This document shows, in pieces, positions 26,156 through 34,843 of a stretch of DNA of 64,000 nt (position 1 is the first letter of the stretch; each line of letters starts with the position of its first letter). The notes beneath the pieces were generated by a model. The model was not told the DNA's origin. It worked only from the letters and a program-made list of their open reading frames with translations, and did no database searches. A program made the translations under genes and the position numbers. This DNA is from Ohtaekwangia sp. (GTDB lineage Bacteria; Bacteroidota; Bacteroidia; Cytophagales; Cyclobacteriaceae), in contig JAJNPV010000046.1 in NCBI GenBank assembly GCA_021155195.1, positions 62,001-126,000 on the forward strand, written 5' to 3'.

Positions 26156-28816
26156 TTACTTATAAACTTCATGCTCTGGATTTCCACCCGCTACCATGTA
26201 GGCAATCAGATCTTTCAGTTCTTCATCATTTAATCTGTTCGTTAATCCCGGCAACATGAGTGAAACTTGCGAATGACCTATCGATACAACATCCGCTTTA
26301 GGAATATCGCGCAACGTTTGTGGGGAAAAAGGATTTTGAGACACCACATACTTTCCATCATCCTCATTGATCAATCGACCCAGAATAGAACTACCATCTT
26401 TCATCTTAAAAATTGTAGCCGCATATTGATCTGAGATTTCCTTATTAGGATCAAGCGTGTGTTCTAAAATATCTTTCGGTGAAAAGCGTGTACCCACTTG
26501 GGTTAAGTCCGGTCCAATGTTACTGCCCTCACCGCGCATCGTATGGCATGAACTACACAACGATGCAGCAAACATATTCTTGCCTTGTTCAAAGTCGCGA
26601 TGGGTAAGCGGTTGATCTAACAACGTGACAGCATCTTCTACGCTTCTCCGTTTGCCGGGACCTTTTGGTTGTGGTCGATCAGCAATGTCATTTCCCGATT
26701 CAGTAAGCAGCTTAGCCCCTGAAAGCGTATCATAATAATTCATTTTATCTGTAGGTGCCTTTGACAGTGCTTTCTTACGCGCTTTATCAATAAAGCCAAC
26801 ATAACTCACGCCCCCTTTGTACGTGAATGCATTGGCAAACCATTTAAAATATTGCTCTTGTAATTCGGATGTCCAGCCAGAACTTGCCTCTGAAAGTACA
26901 ATCGATAAATACGTTTGCTGTGCAGGCGGTACTTTTGAAAGCATCTTGGCAATGTCCAATCCATATTGTGGATTTCGCATAATCAGATCAGAGGACGAGC
27001 TTACTGTTTTTTCTGCGGGCTCATCTTTTGCATTCATTAATAACGTCAGCGTTTTCTCTACTGCACCAGGAGCATCTATATGTACCAACACTTTACTAAG
27101 TACGCGATTCAATTCATTGCCTTGAGCAGGATAATGAGCATCGAGATACGTGGCAACTTGTTTTTTTGTTATTCCATCAGGGGTACCCATTCTAAAAATA
27201 ATTACCTCGAAGGCACGCACTAAGTCTATTTGTTGTGAAGGTGTGAGTTTATCAAAATCAATTTTGGTAAGTGCTTGCAGCATGGCATCCTTGCTTGCAG
27301 GTTTACCCTGATGCGCTAACGCAATCATTGCTTGTGTAAGAATTTGTGGATCGGTTTCTTTCAACGCGCGTGCTTGCCATGAACTTACCGGTTGATGTTC
27401 CACAGCAACACGGGCAGCATAGCGCACAAAACGATCTTCATGTTTTAAGTTTGGCCAGGCTATATCCACTCCATCTTTGTTTGGTTCATGATATTTTTCA
27501 AGACTTCTCCGAAGCTGGTTTGCTTCGTTGGGTGTAACTGGTGAGGCTGCGGCTGTGCTTTGATTTTCTGTATAGGAGATCCTATATAAATCAGACTCTA
27601 ATCTTCTTCCACCGGTAAGGAAATACATGGAGCCATCAGGACCAATTACCCCATCGGTTAATGAAAGAGGTGAACCCGAAATAAACTCTTCTACATCAGC
27701 AGAGTAAGAAGCTCCTTTTGGTTCGAGATGAATGGCGTAGATAATTCCGAAACTCCAGTCGAATGCATACAAGGCTTTTCTATATCGCTCTGGAAATTTA
27801 GCCGTGCTTCCGCTGATCATACTGGTGGGCGAACCCTGACCGATGTTAATAACAGGCGGAAGGTTATCAGGATAGGAGGGTGACCACTTTCCATTTCCGG
27901 TGCGCCATCCAAACTCTGCACCACTGGTTACATGGCAAATGCGCGTTGGTCTGTACCAAGGCATCCCAAAATCCCATTCCATGTCTGAATCATAGGTGAA
28001 TAAATCACCCGCTTCGTTGAACACAATATCAAACTCATTGCGAAACCCAGCTGCGATCAATTCCCAATGATTACCAAGTGAATCCATGTGGGCAATCCAT
28101 CCACCCGGTGCTTTGCGACTGTTTGCATGACCGCGTGGATCTTTAATCTGTGGAAATAAATTATCTTCCTGCCAAACAGGAGGCAATCGATACGTTTCAA
28201 ATTCAGGAACATCTACGTGATTTCCAGCCGTGATATAAATTGATTTTTTATCAGGCGATAAAATAATGCTATGTGGTCCGTGTTCACCGGGCTCACCCGC
28301 AAGAGATTTAATTAAGGTGATTTTATCAAATTGATCATCGCCATTGGTATCCTGAAGACGATACATTCCGGTATTCTTATCAAAATTTTTATCACTGTTG
28401 TGATTCACCATTACATACAAACTGTTGAAGGCATATAACAACCCCTGCGCAAAACCCATCCCGATTTTGAGTGTGGTCGTATCCGCATTTCTGTCTGCTT
28501 CGGAACCAATGATGAGTTTTTCAATCTTTACTTTCGAGGTGTCGCCAACGGGTGGCAATTCAAGCCGATACAAAGCGCCATACTGATCGGATGTAATCAT
28601 TCGACCTTTATCATCGAACGTCATAGCCACCCACGAACCTTGATTATTATCCCCAGGACTATATAAATGCTCGGCTTTAAAACCAACCGGTAATTTTAGT
28701 TTGTCAATTTTGGGATTACCTGCGGTGACCGTTTCTTTTTGTTGGCACGCGGCTGCAAGAATAACAATAGAAAGAGCCAGTAGAAATTTAAAAGACTTGG
28801 TGTAGGGTAGGTTCAT
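26156..28816 (-). CDS. PVC-type haem-binding propeller lipoprotein (CxxCH)
   Basis: 886 residues. Lipobox near LSIVILAAAC (C about 24). Residues about 35-420 are a PQQ-dehydrogenase-like/NHL propeller (EFDIVFNEAGDLFTYDSDMEWDFGMPWYRPTRICHV is the family signature, positions about 260-295). A HEAT-like helical part follows (about 440-730). C-terminal mono-haem cytochrome c: CSSCH at about residues 752-756 and the distal methionine in the region SLMLPGLTNRLNDEELKDLIAYM. This architecture is frequent in Planctomycetes and Verrucomicrobia (haem-binding domain TIGR02603) and occurs in Cytophagales. Probable role: periplasmic sugar dehydrogenase or its electron acceptor. Same operon as the DUF1080 gene. 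Confidence 0.88.
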   Translation of the reverse strand: MNLPYTKSFKFLLALSIVILAAACQQKETVTAGNPKIDKLKLPVGFKAEHLYSPGDNNQGSWVAMTFDDKGRMITSDQYGALYRLELPPVGDTSKVKIEKLIIGSEADRNADTTTLKIGMGFAQGLLYAFNSLYVMVNHNSDKNFDKNTGMYRLQDTNGDDQFDKITLIKSLAGEPGEHGPHSIILSPDKKSIYITAGNHVDVPEFETYRLPPVWQEDNLFPQIKDPRGHANSRKAPGGWIAHMDSLGNHWELIAAGFRNEFDIVFNEAGDLFTYDSDMEWDFGMPWYRPTRICHVTSGAEFGWRTGNGKWSPSYPDNLPPVINIGQGSPTSMISGSTAKFPERYRKALYAFDWSFGIIYAIHLEPKGASYSADVEEFISGSPLSLTDGVIGPDGSMYFLTGGRRLESDLYRISYTENQSTAAASPVTPNEANQLRRSLEKYHEPNKDGVDIAWPNLKHEDRFVRYAARVAVEHQPVSSWQARALKETDPQILTQAMIALAHQGKPASKDAMLQALTKIDFDKLTPSQQIDLVRAFEVIIFRMGTPDGITKKQVATYLDAHYPAQGNELNRVLSKVLVHIDAPGAVEKTLTLLMNAKDEPAEKTVSSSSDLIMRNPQYGLDIAKMLSKVPPAQQTYLSIVLSEASSGWTSELQEQYFKWFANAFTYKGGVSYVGFIDKARKKALSKAPTDKMNYYDTLSGAKLLTESGNDIADRPQPKGPGKRRSVEDAVTLLDQPLTHRDFEQGKNMFAASLCSSCHTMRGEGSNIGPDLTQVGTRFSPKDILEHTLDPNKEISDQYAATIFKMKDGSSILGRLINEDDGKYVVSQNPFSPQTLRDIPKADVVSIGHSQVSLMLPGLTNRLNDEELKDLIAYMVAGGNPEHEVYK

Positions 28817-28960
28817 GGTTGAGTTTTAACGTTTTTCTGTTTGACTTCAGGTAATTATAAGCCGTGGAATGAAAAATCAAGTTAACTTAATTCATTCATG
28901 ATATTAAAATTTAAGTGATAAATGGTAGCGAAGTTTGTGAGATTAGTGAATAAAAAAATT

Positions 28961-29037
28961 AACCGCGAAGATCGCAAAGAAAAAACGGCCTTTGAATTCA
29001 ACTACTTTCTTGGCGGATCTCTGCGTACTCTGCGGTT
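28961..29037. repeat. imperfect inverted repeat upstream of the cytochrome gene
   Basis: Arms 28961-28980 and 29018-29037 match at about 15 of 20 positions (AACCGC...GCGGTT, CGCAAAGA/TCTCTGCG). It lies in the 240-bp gap between the DUF1501 gene (3' end) and the cytochrome gene (5' end), probably a terminator and/or interspersed repeat of the CGCAGA family. The rest of this gap holds no gene that I can see. Confidence 0.45.
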
Positions 29038-29055
29038 TCTGCATTTGTCAATCAA

Positions 29056-30477
29056 TTAAGCAAACAACTCCAGCTCCGCTTTTCCTTTGCCATCAGGCGT
29101 GGTGTAGAAGGGTCGTTTTTCAATTTCATAGTGCGTATCCTCCGGTATGCCCAGCGCATGGTAAATCGTTTGGTGAATCTGTGCGATCTTGATTGGCTTC
29201 TCTATTGTCTTGCAAGGACGCTCATCTGCTGTTTTGCCATACACAAATCCTTTTTTAATTCCACCACCGAACAGGAGCATTGAGCAACCATCTGTAAAAT
29301 GACGGTGCATGCCATAATGTTTGATATCGTCTATAATATCAGGTTGATCTACTTGTTCTTTTACGGTGGCTCCCGGGCGGCCTTCGGTCATCATATCGCG
29401 ACTAAATTCACTCGCTAATATGACGAGTGTACGATCCAAATGCCCTGACTTTTTTAAATCTAAAATTAATTGCGCAATGGGAGCGTCAATCTGTTTTTTC
29501 ATGTCGATCAACCGCGTGTAGCCGTTCTCATGCGTATCCCAGCCTTTAAAGGGTTCGTACTCGGTGGTTACGCTAATAAACCGTGCGCCTTGTTCTGTCA
29601 ATCTGCGGGCAAGCAAACATCCTAATCCAAAACGGCCGGTATTATATGTATCATAACTTTCTTTTGGCTCCAGGCTTAGATCAAATGCTTTTGACTCAGG
29701 AGATTTTAGCAACATGTACGCTTGCTCCATAGAACGTTGTAACGATTCTTTTTGATAATCACTTCCAAATTCTCCCATCGGGCTTTTGCCGATCAGTTCT
29801 TTATAAAGTTGATTTCTTCTTTCAAATCGTTCATAGCTCATTCCCACGGGTGGCTTCACACTTTCCAAACCCGCGGATGGATCAGGGATAAAAAAGGGTC
29901 CGAATTCATTACCAAGAAAACCGGCAGTATGAAAAGCTTTTAATTCTTCAGCTTCTCCAACTGTAAACCGTTGACCAATATCAATGAAAGGCGGGATCAC
30001 CGGATTCTTTGAACCTAACTGACTGGCGATCCATGAACCAATGTGCGGAGCAGCCACTGTTTGTGGTGGCTCATAGCAGGTATGCCAATTGTACTGATGT
30101 CGTGAGTGTAAAATAAAACCGAGGTCGGCTGCAACATACGATCGGATAGCTGTACCCTCGTTCATTACATTACCAATGGATTGAAGTCCTTCCGAAAAGT
30201 GAACTCCATCCAAAGCAGTAGGAACAGACTTAAACGTACTGAGCACACTGTTCGCCTGCATTCCTTTTGTATAGGGAGTATATTTTTTTGGATCGAAGGT
30301 ATCGGTGTGTGCCATACCACCCGCCATCCAAAGAAGAATCACAGTGTCTGCTTTGGCGGCAATGCGTGGAGATGAACAAGAACTTAAAAGGGAAGAGGGC
30401 AAACTATAAGCAAGTGCTCCCAGTGTTGCAGCACTTGTTCGTTGTAAAAACTCTCTTCTGTTCCAGCCTTTATTCAT
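29056..30477 (-). CDS. DUF1501 domain protein with Tat-type signal
   Basis: 473 residues. The N-terminus NRREFLQRTSAATLGALAYSLPS is a twin-arginine-like signal, and SLLSSCSS adds a possible lipobox. The body matches DUF1501, an alkaline-phosphatase-fold family: TVILLWMAGGMAHTDTFDPK (about 44-63), HQYNWHTCYEPP, TEQGARFISVTTEYEPFKGWDTHENG (about 325-350) and MLLFGGGIKKGFVYGKTD-like segment. It is routinely paired with PSCyt/DUF1549/DUF1553 proteins, as here, where that gene lies 17 bp upstream. Function of the pair is not established; a periplasmic sulfatase/phosphatase-like or redox role in carbohydrate use is likely. Confidence 0.9.
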   Translation of the reverse strand: MNKGWNRREFLQRTSAATLGALAYSLPSSLLSSCSSPRIAAKADTVILLWMAGGMAHTDTFDPKKYTPYTKGMQANSVLSTFKSVPTALDGVHFSEGLQSIGNVMNEGTAIRSYVAADLGFILHSRHQYNWHTCYEPPQTVAAPHIGSWIASQLGSKNPVIPPFIDIGQRFTVGEAEELKAFHTAGFLGNEFGPFFIPDPSAGLESVKPPVGMSYERFERRNQLYKELIGKSPMGEFGSDYQKESLQRSMEQAYMLLKSPESKAFDLSLEPKESYDTYNTGRFGLGCLLARRLTEQGARFISVTTEYEPFKGWDTHENGYTRLIDMKKQIDAPIAQLILDLKKSGHLDRTLVILASEFSRDMMTEGRPGATVKEQVDQPDIIDDIKHYGMHRHFTDGCSMLLFGGGIKKGFVYGKTADERPCKTIEKPIKIAQIHQTIYHALGIPEDTHYEIEKRPFYTTPDGKGKAELELFA

Positions 30478-30494
30478 TTGTATTTGTAATCAAA

Positions 30495-32879
30495 TTAATA
30501 AATCAATTGAAATTCAGGAAGTAAAACGATCGCCCACATTAAGTCTTGAATGCTTTCTTCGCTGGGATCTGTTCCCAACATTTTATTGGCCGCTACCAAT
30601 TCCGATTTTTCCGGGTACCGGCCTAATGATGTTTTATATAGTTTGTTAATTAGTTCTTCGTTCGATTGAAACTGTTGTTTCCACTTCTTAGCTCCTGACT
30701 GAAGTACATTACTGAATTTGTTTCCATTGGTGAGTTCCAAAGCTTGTAAAAGATTTGCTTGTGAGGATCTACTAGTAGAAACATTCTCACGGTTTGGTCT
30801 TCCCAGGGCAGTAAGGAAAATATCATTCTTCACCAGTGAAGCTCTTGAAAAATTCAATTCTGATTTTTCATTTTTATACGGATCATATTGCCTGAGCGTA
30901 TCCGGGTAAACCGGATCGATAATACTACTGATAGCATCTACAAATTGTTCCGCAGAAATTCGCTTGCGGTGCATCCCTTTGAAGACATAGTCAGCTTTGA
31001 CGATATCGTTTTCTGTTTTAATTCCAACTGAAGGAAGTTGATAGGTCTTAGATGTAGTGATCTTAAAGATCAGGTCTTTCAAATTATTTTTGTTTTCGTA
31101 AAAATCAGAAGCAAGCCAATCGAGTAAATCCTGACTCCAGGGTTCGTTGTCCATCAGATCGACCGGCTCAACAATTCCTCTTCCCATCAGTTGTGTCCAT
31201 ATCCGGTTAACAATTGTTCTATACAACCGACCGTTTTTTGGCGCGGTCAGATATTCTGCTAATTGTTTTAGTTTTTCATCAACAGAGAGTGTGCTATCAA
31301 CACTTCCCAATTCTTCAAAAATAATTTTTGTGCCCGCGAACTTGCCAATAGGTTTGTCGCATCGGTTAATCTCAAGGGTTGAGTCAGAAAATATATTGGC
31401 AAATGCATAAGCATCTGATAATTTTAAATCACTGATAAAACTATCGTGACAGGAAGCACACTTCAGATTTAATCCAAGAAAGACCTGCGAGATGTTTTGA
31501 GCGGCTTGCATTTCAACCCGTTGACTTGCATTGATGGTACCACGCCATTTTATGCCACGGATAAAGCCTTCTGATTTTTTATCCGGACTAACAAGTTCTT
31601 TTACAAATAGATCATATGGCTTATTGCTTTTCAGCGATTCATATAACCATTCCGTAATGGCAAAGCGTCCGCCTGTAATGTAGCCCGTGCCTGTGTAATC
31701 ATTTCTTAGCGCATCGTTCCAGAATGATAGCCAATGTTGTGCATAGTCATCATTGCGATCGAGGAGTTCTTTCACCAGCAATTCTCTTTTATCAGTACGC
31801 TTATCCGAGATAAAATCATTTACCTTTTCTGGAGGTGGAAGTAAGCCGATGATATCAAGAAAGACTCTTCTAATGTATGTTCGATCATCAACTACTTTCG
31901 GCCATGAAACATTTTTATCATTGAAGTAGCCATTCACGAATTTGTCGATAGGATTTGATAACTCAGAACTTCCAGCAGGTAATGCTGGCTTTCGTGGAGC
32001 CAGCTCTGCAACCCGATAGACACTTTTTTCATTTGGATTATCTGGCCAGGGTGCACCCACTTTAATCCATAACTCAAGCGTAGCAATTTCCTTTTCACTC
32101 AATATTTTCCCTTTCGGAGGCATTGATTCTTTATCGGTTCTTGGCAGCAGTAGTCTGCGAATCATTTCACTTTCTTCTGGATGGCCTGCTGTAATGATTT
32201 CACCCGACTTACCACCGCGCATAACAAAGTCTTTTCGATCTAATCTCAATTCACCTTTTGATTTTTCTGCGCTGTGACATTTATAACAGTTGTGTGCGAA
32301 GATTGAACGCACTTCAATATTTAAAGCTGCTACTTGATTGTCATCAAGCGGTTTGTCGGTACCCTCATTGCTAAAACTTGCCAGGTTAAAATTAGGATCA
32401 CTCGCTATTCCACGTTCATCAGCCCAGGGCAACACTTCCGTCAGATAATCTGCACCATGCGTTAGGGATGCACCTAAGTGTCCCGCTACAGTTACACCCA
32501 CCACCGAAAAGATTAGAAATGATCTGTAGATGATAAGTAGTTGTGTATTGTTACTAGATCGTTTAAAGAAATAAAACGTAGCAATGGCAATCACTGCCGT
32601 GGCAATGCCCGTCCATTGATGAATAGTAAGTGTGTTGCCCGCATAATCGTCCTGACCTTTCAGCAATAGACCAAAACAGCAGGAAAGGATTGCACTGATT
32701 GAACTGATAAGTAAAATAATGTGCTGGGCAGATCGGAAACTTTGATCATTCTTTTTCCATGAAACGATTTCTATAATTAATGCTACGATCAACAAGCCAA
32801 TGGGGAAGTGAACCATGAGTGGATGCAACCTTCCCAGGAATTGCCATAGCCAGAAATCTGTAATCAAGAGCTTAATCAT
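30495..32879 (-). CDS. membrane protein: DUF2231, PSCyt1, DUF1549 and DUF1553 domains
   Basis: 794 residues. The N-terminus (about 1-150) is a four-helix DUF2231-type membrane domain (LGRLHPLMVHFPIGLLIVALI ... FSVVGVTVAGHLGASLTHG). Next is a planctomycete-type cytochrome domain with CYKCH at about 198-202 and the MPPKGKILSEKEIATLELWI signature. Then DUF1549 (FVNGYFNDKNVSWPKVVDDR, about 315 onward), a second haem motif CASCH at about 475-479, and DUF1553 near 560-790 (RLYRTIVNRIWTQLMGRGIVEP). It probably carries electrons from a secreted oxidation reaction to the membrane. Its partner is the DUF1501 protein just downstream. Confidence 0.9.
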   Translation of the reverse strand: MIKLLITDFWLWQFLGRLHPLMVHFPIGLLIVALIIEIVSWKKNDQSFRSAQHIILLISSISAILSCCFGLLLKGQDDYAGNTLTIHQWTGIATAVIAIATFYFFKRSSNNTQLLIIYRSFLIFSVVGVTVAGHLGASLTHGADYLTEVLPWADERGIASDPNFNLASFSNEGTDKPLDDNQVAALNIEVRSIFAHNCYKCHSAEKSKGELRLDRKDFVMRGGKSGEIITAGHPEESEMIRRLLLPRTDKESMPPKGKILSEKEIATLELWIKVGAPWPDNPNEKSVYRVAELAPRKPALPAGSSELSNPIDKFVNGYFNDKNVSWPKVVDDRTYIRRVFLDIIGLLPPPEKVNDFISDKRTDKRELLVKELLDRNDDYAQHWLSFWNDALRNDYTGTGYITGGRFAITEWLYESLKSNKPYDLFVKELVSPDKKSEGFIRGIKWRGTINASQRVEMQAAQNISQVFLGLNLKCASCHDSFISDLKLSDAYAFANIFSDSTLEINRCDKPIGKFAGTKIIFEELGSVDSTLSVDEKLKQLAEYLTAPKNGRLYRTIVNRIWTQLMGRGIVEPVDLMDNEPWSQDLLDWLASDFYENKNNLKDLIFKITTSKTYQLPSVGIKTENDIVKADYVFKGMHRKRISAEQFVDAISSIIDPVYPDTLRQYDPYKNEKSELNFSRASLVKNDIFLTALGRPNRENVSTSRSSQANLLQALELTNGNKFSNVLQSGAKKWKQQFQSNEELINKLYKTSLGRYPEKSELVAANKMLGTDPSEESIQDLMWAIVLLPEFQLIY

Positions 32880-32893
32880 AAGTAATCAACTCA

Positions 32894-33955
32894 CTAAACC
32901 CTTTCCAATTTTATAGGATACGTTTTTCCTGCATTCCATTGGCACACATAGATGTTCTTATCCTCATCGATGCATACGTCATGACAATGTTTGAACAAAG
33001 AGCCATCCTGAACCATCAGTTGTAGTTCACCATTAATATACCTGGGTGCTGTACCTCCGGGATTGGAAATAATTTTATCTTTTTTATCAAGGATAGTTAC
33101 AAATCCCGAATTATCGGTTTGATTTAAATACCGTAACCGTGACCAACAAACTCCGGCATAAATATTTTCACCATCAAATACAGGTCGGCAAACGAATGCT
33201 CCCGGAAGGAAAATCGTTGAGATGTATTTCCCATCTAGTGTAAATCTCTTAAAAGAATTGTGACCACGCGATGTGATCAAGAGTGTTGGATTGCTCTTAT
33301 CTCGTAGATCTACAGCAACACCATGCGCTGTGTCAAACTCAGCATCCTTGCTTCCTCTTCCACCAAAGTGACGGATAAACTCACCTTTTTGATTGTATTG
33401 AATAATAAACTGTGATCCATATCCATCCGCCACATAAATATCTCCATTGGGCGCTACTGCAGTTTCAGTAGGTTTATAAACCATAGCCTCTGTGTAAATA
33501 CCGAGTTTCTTTGGAGTGTCTAATTCAAATAAGACCTTTCCATCAATCGTAGTTTTTGTTACCGTGTTTAGCGTAGTGTCGCAAAGGAAAAGAAAATCCT
33601 CACCGCCTTCTTTGCTTAATGTTAATCCGTGGCCACCCGGAAAACTTGTGCCCCAGGTTGTTAATAATTTGCCAGACTTATCGTAGACAATGATGTTATT
33701 CTTTGGTTCATCGGTAATCATAACAAGACGACCTTTTGAATCCATGATCATCTCGTGGCAATTGTTGACCGGAGTTTTCACACTATCTAAAACGCCCCAT
33801 TCAGGATGGGCGCGATACTTAAAATTTCCGTGGCCAATAATTTTATCATCACCCTTCGGTTTTGATTTTAAAATTGAAAAGGCATATGAAGGAGTTGTTG
33901 CTGCTGCCATAGTAGTAAGGAGTGAGGTTTTGATAAAGTTTCTTCGGTTGTTCAT
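32894..33955 (-). CDS. exported NHL/six-bladed propeller protein
   Basis: 353 residues. MNNRRNFIKTSLLTTMAAATTPSYA has a twin-arginine-like signal (NRRNFIK). The mature part is a beta-propeller of NHL-type blades: NCHEMIMDSKGRLVMITDEPKNNIIVYDKSGKLL (from about 55), TAVAPNGDIYVADGYGSQFIIQYNQKGEFIRHFGGRG (about 155-190), AHGVAVDLRDKSNPTLLITSRG and DVCIDEDKNIYVCQWNAGKTYPIKLE. No catalytic residues are apparent. Such proteins occur beside PVC-type cytochromes and may bind a sugar or act as lyase/lactonase scaffold in the periplasm. Located 15 bp from the DUF2231-PSCyt gene and 18 bp from the isomerase gene, hence the same operon. Confidence 0.8.
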   Translation of the reverse strand: MNNRRNFIKTSLLTTMAAATTPSYAFSILKSKPKGDDKIIGHGNFKYRAHPEWGVLDSVKTPVNNCHEMIMDSKGRLVMITDEPKNNIIVYDKSGKLLTTWGTSFPGGHGLTLSKEGGEDFLFLCDTTLNTVTKTTIDGKVLFELDTPKKLGIYTEAMVYKPTETAVAPNGDIYVADGYGSQFIIQYNQKGEFIRHFGGRGSKDAEFDTAHGVAVDLRDKSNPTLLITSRGHNSFKRFTLDGKYISTIFLPGAFVCRPVFDGENIYAGVCWSRLRYLNQTDNSGFVTILDKKDKIISNPGGTAPRYINGELQLMVQDGSLFKHCHDVCIDEDKNIYVCQWNAGKTYPIKLERV

Positions 33956-33973
33956 ACAATCGTACTAGTTAGA

Positions 33974-34825
33974 TTATAGGCCCTGTTTCTTACAATTCTC
34001 TTTGATAAACTCTAAACCCTTTTCTGCCATGGCCCAGGTTTCGGAATACTCGCGCCACACATTAATTGAATTGGCAAAGCCCGGATCGTTTCGGGTAAAG
34101 GCTTCAATGGTAAGCCAACCTTTATAGTTTATTTCTGCCAACGTTGAAAATGTTTCATCCCACGATACATGACCATCGCCCGGAGTGCCTCGATCATTTT
34201 CGCTGATGTGAACGTGAGCAAGTACCGGAGCAATTTTCTTTATCGCTGTCGATAATTTTTTCTCTTCGATGTTTGCATGATGCGTATCAAACATCGCCTT
34301 AACATTGGGATGCGCTACCTTACCTACGAGCATTGAAAGATGCTCCATCGTGTTACACAAGTAACACTCGAAGCGATTAAGCGCTTCGGGGGTTAAGGTG
34401 ATATCTGCTTGTGCTGCATAATCCCCAGCGGCATGAAGTACTTCGGCACTCCAGGCATATTCATTTGCTTCAGGAGGTCGGCCTGCAAAAGTTGCAAAGG
34501 CGGAATGGAAAGGACCACAAATAATTTTTGAATTCAGTGCATGTGCACAGTCAATAGCATTCTTAAGCCGATCCAATGCTTTACTCCTGACCGCTTTTGA
34601 ATCACTTGCTGGATTTTCGTCAGGTCCTAAACCGAGCACACATGTTGCTTCTAAACCGACACTTTGCAAAAACTTACCAAACTTCTTATACACTTCCGGG
34701 TTTTGCTCGGCCATGAAACATTCAATGCCATCGTACCCAATTTTTTTGAGTCGCTCTGAAATTGGATACACCTCTTCTCCAATTCCAGCTGACCATGCCA
34801 ATAAATTAAATCCAATCTTATTCAT
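33974..34825 (-). CDS. sugar phosphate isomerase/epimerase (D-tagatose/psicose 3-epimerase-like)
   Basis: 283 residues, no signal, TIM barrel. The metal-ligand series is complete: E in TLTPEALNRFECY (about 140-152), D in KAMFDTHHANIE, H in HVHISENDRGTPGDG and E in LTIEAFT (about 247-253). The E-A-L-N-R-F-E motif matches the D-psicose/D-tagatose 3-epimerase family. The enzyme would epimerise ketoses or 3-keto sugars in the cytoplasm. It lies directly downstream of the SGNH-propeller-cytochrome gene (18 bp), so oxidation outside and epimerisation inside appear to be co-expressed. A paralogue lies at 43826-44674. Confidence 0.88.
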   Translation of the reverse strand: MNKIGFNLLAWSAGIGEEVYPISERLKKIGYDGIECFMAEQNPEVYKKFGKFLQSVGLEATCVLGLGPDENPASDSKAVRSKALDRLKNAIDCAHALNSKIICGPFHSAFATFAGRPPEANEYAWSAEVLHAAGDYAAQADITLTPEALNRFECYLCNTMEHLSMLVGKVAHPNVKAMFDTHHANIEEKKLSTAIKKIAPVLAHVHISENDRGTPGDGHVSWDETFSTLAEINYKGWLTIEAFTRNDPGFANSINVWREYSETWAMAEKGLEFIKENCKKQGL

Positions 34826-34843
34826 CTCGTATATACTTAATTA

